The notes beneath the pieces are model-generated. The model saw only the letters and a list, made by a program, of their open reading frames with translations. It did not search any database and was not told the origin of the DNA. From the NCBI GenBank assembly GCA_938082955.1, contig CALKDE010000324.1:1-8680 (forward strand): a stretch of DNA of 8,680 nucleotides. The letters are read 5' to 3'. Made by a program: the position numbers and the translations under genes. Numbering within the stretch: position 1 is the first letter of the stretch; each line of letters begins with the position of its first letter. Below are positions 6,989 through 8,680 of the stretch, in pieces. This DNA comes from an uncultured Pseudomonadales bacterium. GTDB lineage: Bacteria > Pseudomonadota > Gammaproteobacteria > Pseudomonadales > Pseudohongiellaceae.

Positions 6989-7678
6989 CTACTGTTCATG
7001 AACGCTAACAAACTCATTTAGAGCCTTACGTTTTATATCCGGTATTCGCGCTCCCTTCTCGGGGTAGCCTGTTACGATTACCATCAAGGGTTTTTCTGTA
7101 ACCGGTCTTCCTAGGATCGTATTCAAGAATTTCATCGGGCTAGGCGTATGAGTCAGGGTTGCTAGACCGGCATTGTGTAGGGCTGCGATTAGCAAGCCAG
7201 TTGCTATGCTGGCTGATTCTGTCACATAGTAGTTCTTGAGCTTGTTGCCCTGCGCATCTAGTTTAAATTTTTGCGCAAAAATCACTATGAGAAAAGGCGC
7301 GTGTTCGAGAAAGGGTTTGCTCGAGTCTGTCCCAAGTGGCGCCAGCGCATCAAGCCAGTCTTGAGGCGCACGCTTTCCGTAAAACTCCTTTTCTTCTATT
7401 TCTGCCGCAGTGCGGATCTCTCGTTTGATACTGGGGTCGCTGATCAAAGCGAAGTGCCAGGGTTGTCTATGCGCGCCGCTAGGAGCGCTGCCACCTGCTG
7501 TAAGGCAGGCATCGATTACCTCTCGCGGCACCTCTCTAGGGGAAAAGTCACGTACCGTCCTTCTTTTTTGCATTAGCGTATTAAAGTCTATAGCCCGGGT
7601 TTTCATTTCGCCTGTGGATAGCTCCTCGAAATCGAGTTCAATCGTATTTTTAAGCGTAGTAGGGGTTTGCTCTGACAT
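6989..7678 (-). CDS. Iodotyrosine deiodinase-like flavoprotein (nitroreductase fold)
   Basis: A 229-residue protein expected to bind FMN as a cytoplasmic homodimer. IYD enzymes reductively remove halogen from halotyrosines. FMN-phosphate contacts are expected at RRTVR (39-43), and APSGAH (66-71) matches the IYD FMN loop. Glu96, Tyr100 and Lys121 align with human IYD Glu157, Tyr161 and Lys182, the lid residues that hold the substrate zwitterion. Spacing from Tyr to Lys is 21 in both. Thr178 aligns with human Thr239, which contacts flavin N5, at 57 residues from the Lys in both. The human numbers are from memory. The frame extends to a GTG at 7744, but the ATG at 7678 starts a normal N terminus and a good promoter lies inside the extension. 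The gene is alone on its strand and divergent from the peptidase. No signal peptide or membrane anchor is seen, unlike the animal enzymes. General nitroreductase activity is the alternative; the triad favours IYD type. Confidence 0.88.
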   Translation of the reverse strand: MSEQTPTTLKNTIELDFEELSTGEMKTRAIDFNTLMQKRRTVRDFSPREVPREVIDACLTAGGSAPSGAHRQPWHFALISDPSIKREIRTAAEIEEKEFYGKRAPQDWLDALAPLGTDSSKPFLEHAPFLIVIFAQKFKLDAQGNKLKNYYVTESASIATGLLIAALHNAGLATLTHTPSPMKFLNTILGRPVTEKPLMVIVTGYPEKGARIPDIKRKALNEFVSVHEQ

Positions 7679-7717
7679 AATTTCTTCGCTATCGCTAAAT
7701 ATTTTTCTGAGACTTCG

Positions 7718-7746
7718 TTTATACCTGCTGCATAGGAGTGACACAA
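7718..7746 (-). promoter_or_regulatory. Sigma70-type promoter for the IYD-like gene
   Basis: Minus strand: TTGTGT (7741-7746), a 17-base spacer, then TATAAA (7718-7723). The -10 matches five of six consensus bases and the -35 matches three. Transcription would begin near 7711, leaving a leader of about 33 bases before the ATG at 7678 and excluding the GTG at 7744 as a start. Confidence 0.45.
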
Positions 7747-7843
7747 TACTTTTGTCGGCTGAGTAGTGTTCTAGATTCAGTAGATTGGGGACCAGAAAAA
7801 CGCTAGTCTGTTGATGCGAGGTGTGGAATCAGAATCGCAAAAT

Positions 7844-7861
7844 TGAATTAAACCCAATTCA
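7844..7861. repeat. Short inverted repeat in the leader of the peptidase gene
   Basis: TGAATT, six bases (AAACCC), then AATTCA: a perfect 6-bp inverted repeat ending 12 bases before the ATG at 7874 and just ahead of the AGAGAG ribosome binding region. It could be an operator half-site pair or a weak leader hairpin. A 6-bp AT-rich palindrome is also expected by chance at this scale. Confidence 0.3.
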
Positions 7862-7873
7862 GAGAGAAATACA

Positions 7874-8680
7874 ATGCATCTTCGATCACTTTCCCTAGCG
7901 ACTCTACTAGTATTAAGCATCACTGCGCCTGTTCAAGCGCAGGATGATTTCGAGTATTGGCCTGACGCCAATTATGATCCTGCCATCCCAACTGTTCATG
8001 AGGTGCTTGGATATCAGCTGGGTGAGCAAATCACCTGGCATCGCGATGCAATACGGTATTTCCATGCTCTAGCCGAAGCAGCTCCTGATCGAATTAGAAT
8101 CGTAGAATATGCACGTACATGGCAGAATCGAGAATTGATCTATGCCGTAATATCTAGTGCTGAGAACAGTGCAAATTTGACTGAGGCGAAGACCAATATG
8201 CAGGCTCTAGCCGATCCGCGTATTACCAACGAGGCCGAAGCGAATCAAATTATAGTTGAGCAACCGGCGGTGACTTGGCTGTCTTATGGCGTGCACGGTA
8301 ATGAAATATCTTCAACCGAAGCATCAATGCTGACTGCCTATCATCTTCTCGCATCGCTAGGCGACGCCCGCGTGGATTCGATTCTGCTAAATACCATTGT
8401 AGTCATAGACCCGATGCAGAATCCCGATGGGCGCGATCGGTTCATTCATAATTTCGTAACTGCACAGGGCCTGCTGCCAGACTCAGACAGGCTTTCGGCA
8501 GAGCATGATGAACCCTGGCCGGGTGGCAGAACAAATCACTACCTCTTTGACATGAACCGCGATTGGTTTATACAAACACAGCCAGAGACTCAGGGCCGGA
8601 CTAAGGCAATGTTGGAATGGTATCCAGTCGCGTATGTGGATGCTCATGAGATGGGTTCTGATGGGACCTATTTTTTTGCA
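7874..8680 (+). CDS. Exported M14 family zinc carboxypeptidase, 3' end missing
   Basis: The frame is open from the ATG at 7874 to the window edge, giving 269 residues. Residues 1-22 are a Sec signal peptide with probable cleavage after VQA, so the enzyme is periplasmic or secreted. M14 enzymes remove C-terminal residues from peptides using one zinc. Visible site residues are the HGNE motif (His141 and Glu144, zinc ligands), NPDGRDR (183-189, Arg187 in the position of the substrate-binding arginine), MNRDW (227-231) and DAHEMG (256-261), with His258 as the third zinc ligand. The catalytic Glu near the end of the domain lies beyond the window. The stretch EPWPGGRTNHYLFDMNRDW is typical of a large bacterial M14 subgroup whose proteins usually run to many hundred residues, so most of it is probably missing. 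AGAGAG at 7861-7866 serves as the ribosome binding site. It diverges from the IYD-like gene across 195 bases; I see no convincing promoter on its own strand. Confidence 0.92.
   Translation, partial: MHLRSLSLATLLVLSITAPVQAQDDFEYWPDANYDPAIPTVHEVLGYQLGEQITWHRDAIRYFHALAEAAPDRIRIVEYARTWQNRELIYAVISSAENSANLTEAKTNMQALADPRITNEAEANQIIVEQPAVTWLSYGVHGNEISSTEASMLTAYHLLASLGDARVDSILLNTIVVIDPMQNPDGRDRFIHNFVTAQGLLPDSDRLSAEHDEPWPGGRTNHYLFDMNRDWFIQTQPETQGRTKAMLEWYPVAYVDAHEMGSDGTYFFA

Noticed and set aside
1..8680. Search for a defence system, mobile element, CRISPR array or tRNA-bounded island
   Set aside because: No repeat arrays, transposase or integrase, terminal inverted repeats or tRNA were seen. The genes are housekeeping or metabolic in character.

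Overview
The window looks like a piece of a gammaproteobacterial chromosome, probably from a marine or other aquatic lineage. Three things point this way: the stand-alone elongation factor G closely resembles the second EF-G of Vibrio-like and other gammaproteobacteria; base composition is moderate; and there are several exported proteins of types common in uncultivated marine gammaproteobacteria. The exact genus cannot be read from the sequence.

Layout. (1) 1-1747: two consecutive plus-strand genes for divergent members of one poorly characterised exported protein family, the first cut by the window edge, closed by a strong intrinsic terminator. (2) 1748-2256: about 500 bases with no convincing gene. 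It holds what may be a decayed minus-strand reading frame and the leader of the next gene. (3) 2257-4405: a complete fusA2-type EF-G with its own terminator. (4) 4463-5770: a complete neurotransmitter:sodium symporter (NSS, LeuT fold) with 11 predicted membrane segments. (5) 5792-6733, minus: an exported tetratricopeptide (TPR) protein, convergent with the transporter, whose start is best placed at a TTG behind a near-ideal Shine-Dalgarno. (6) 6989-7678, minus: an FMN nitroreductase-fold enzyme of the iodotyrosine deiodinase (IYD) type, with the diagnostic Glu-Tyr-Lys lid triad at the same spacing as in the human enzyme. (7) 7874-8680, plus: the first 269 residues of an exported M14 zinc carboxypeptidase, divergent from (6) and cut by the right edge.

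Most genes appear to be transcribed singly. Only the first two are arranged as a likely operon. Five of the seven products probably act at or beyond the inner membrane: the two exported paralogs, the symporter, the TPR protein and the peptidase. A peptidase, an amino-acid-type symporter and a possible halotyrosine dehalogenase could fit peptide and amino-acid scavenging, but orientation and spacing do not show that they work together.

I saw no RNA gene, insertion sequence, CRISPR array or defence cassette. The window is mostly ordinary chromosome. The most useful points are the IYD-type enzyme, the diverged tandem paralogs and several start-site corrections.
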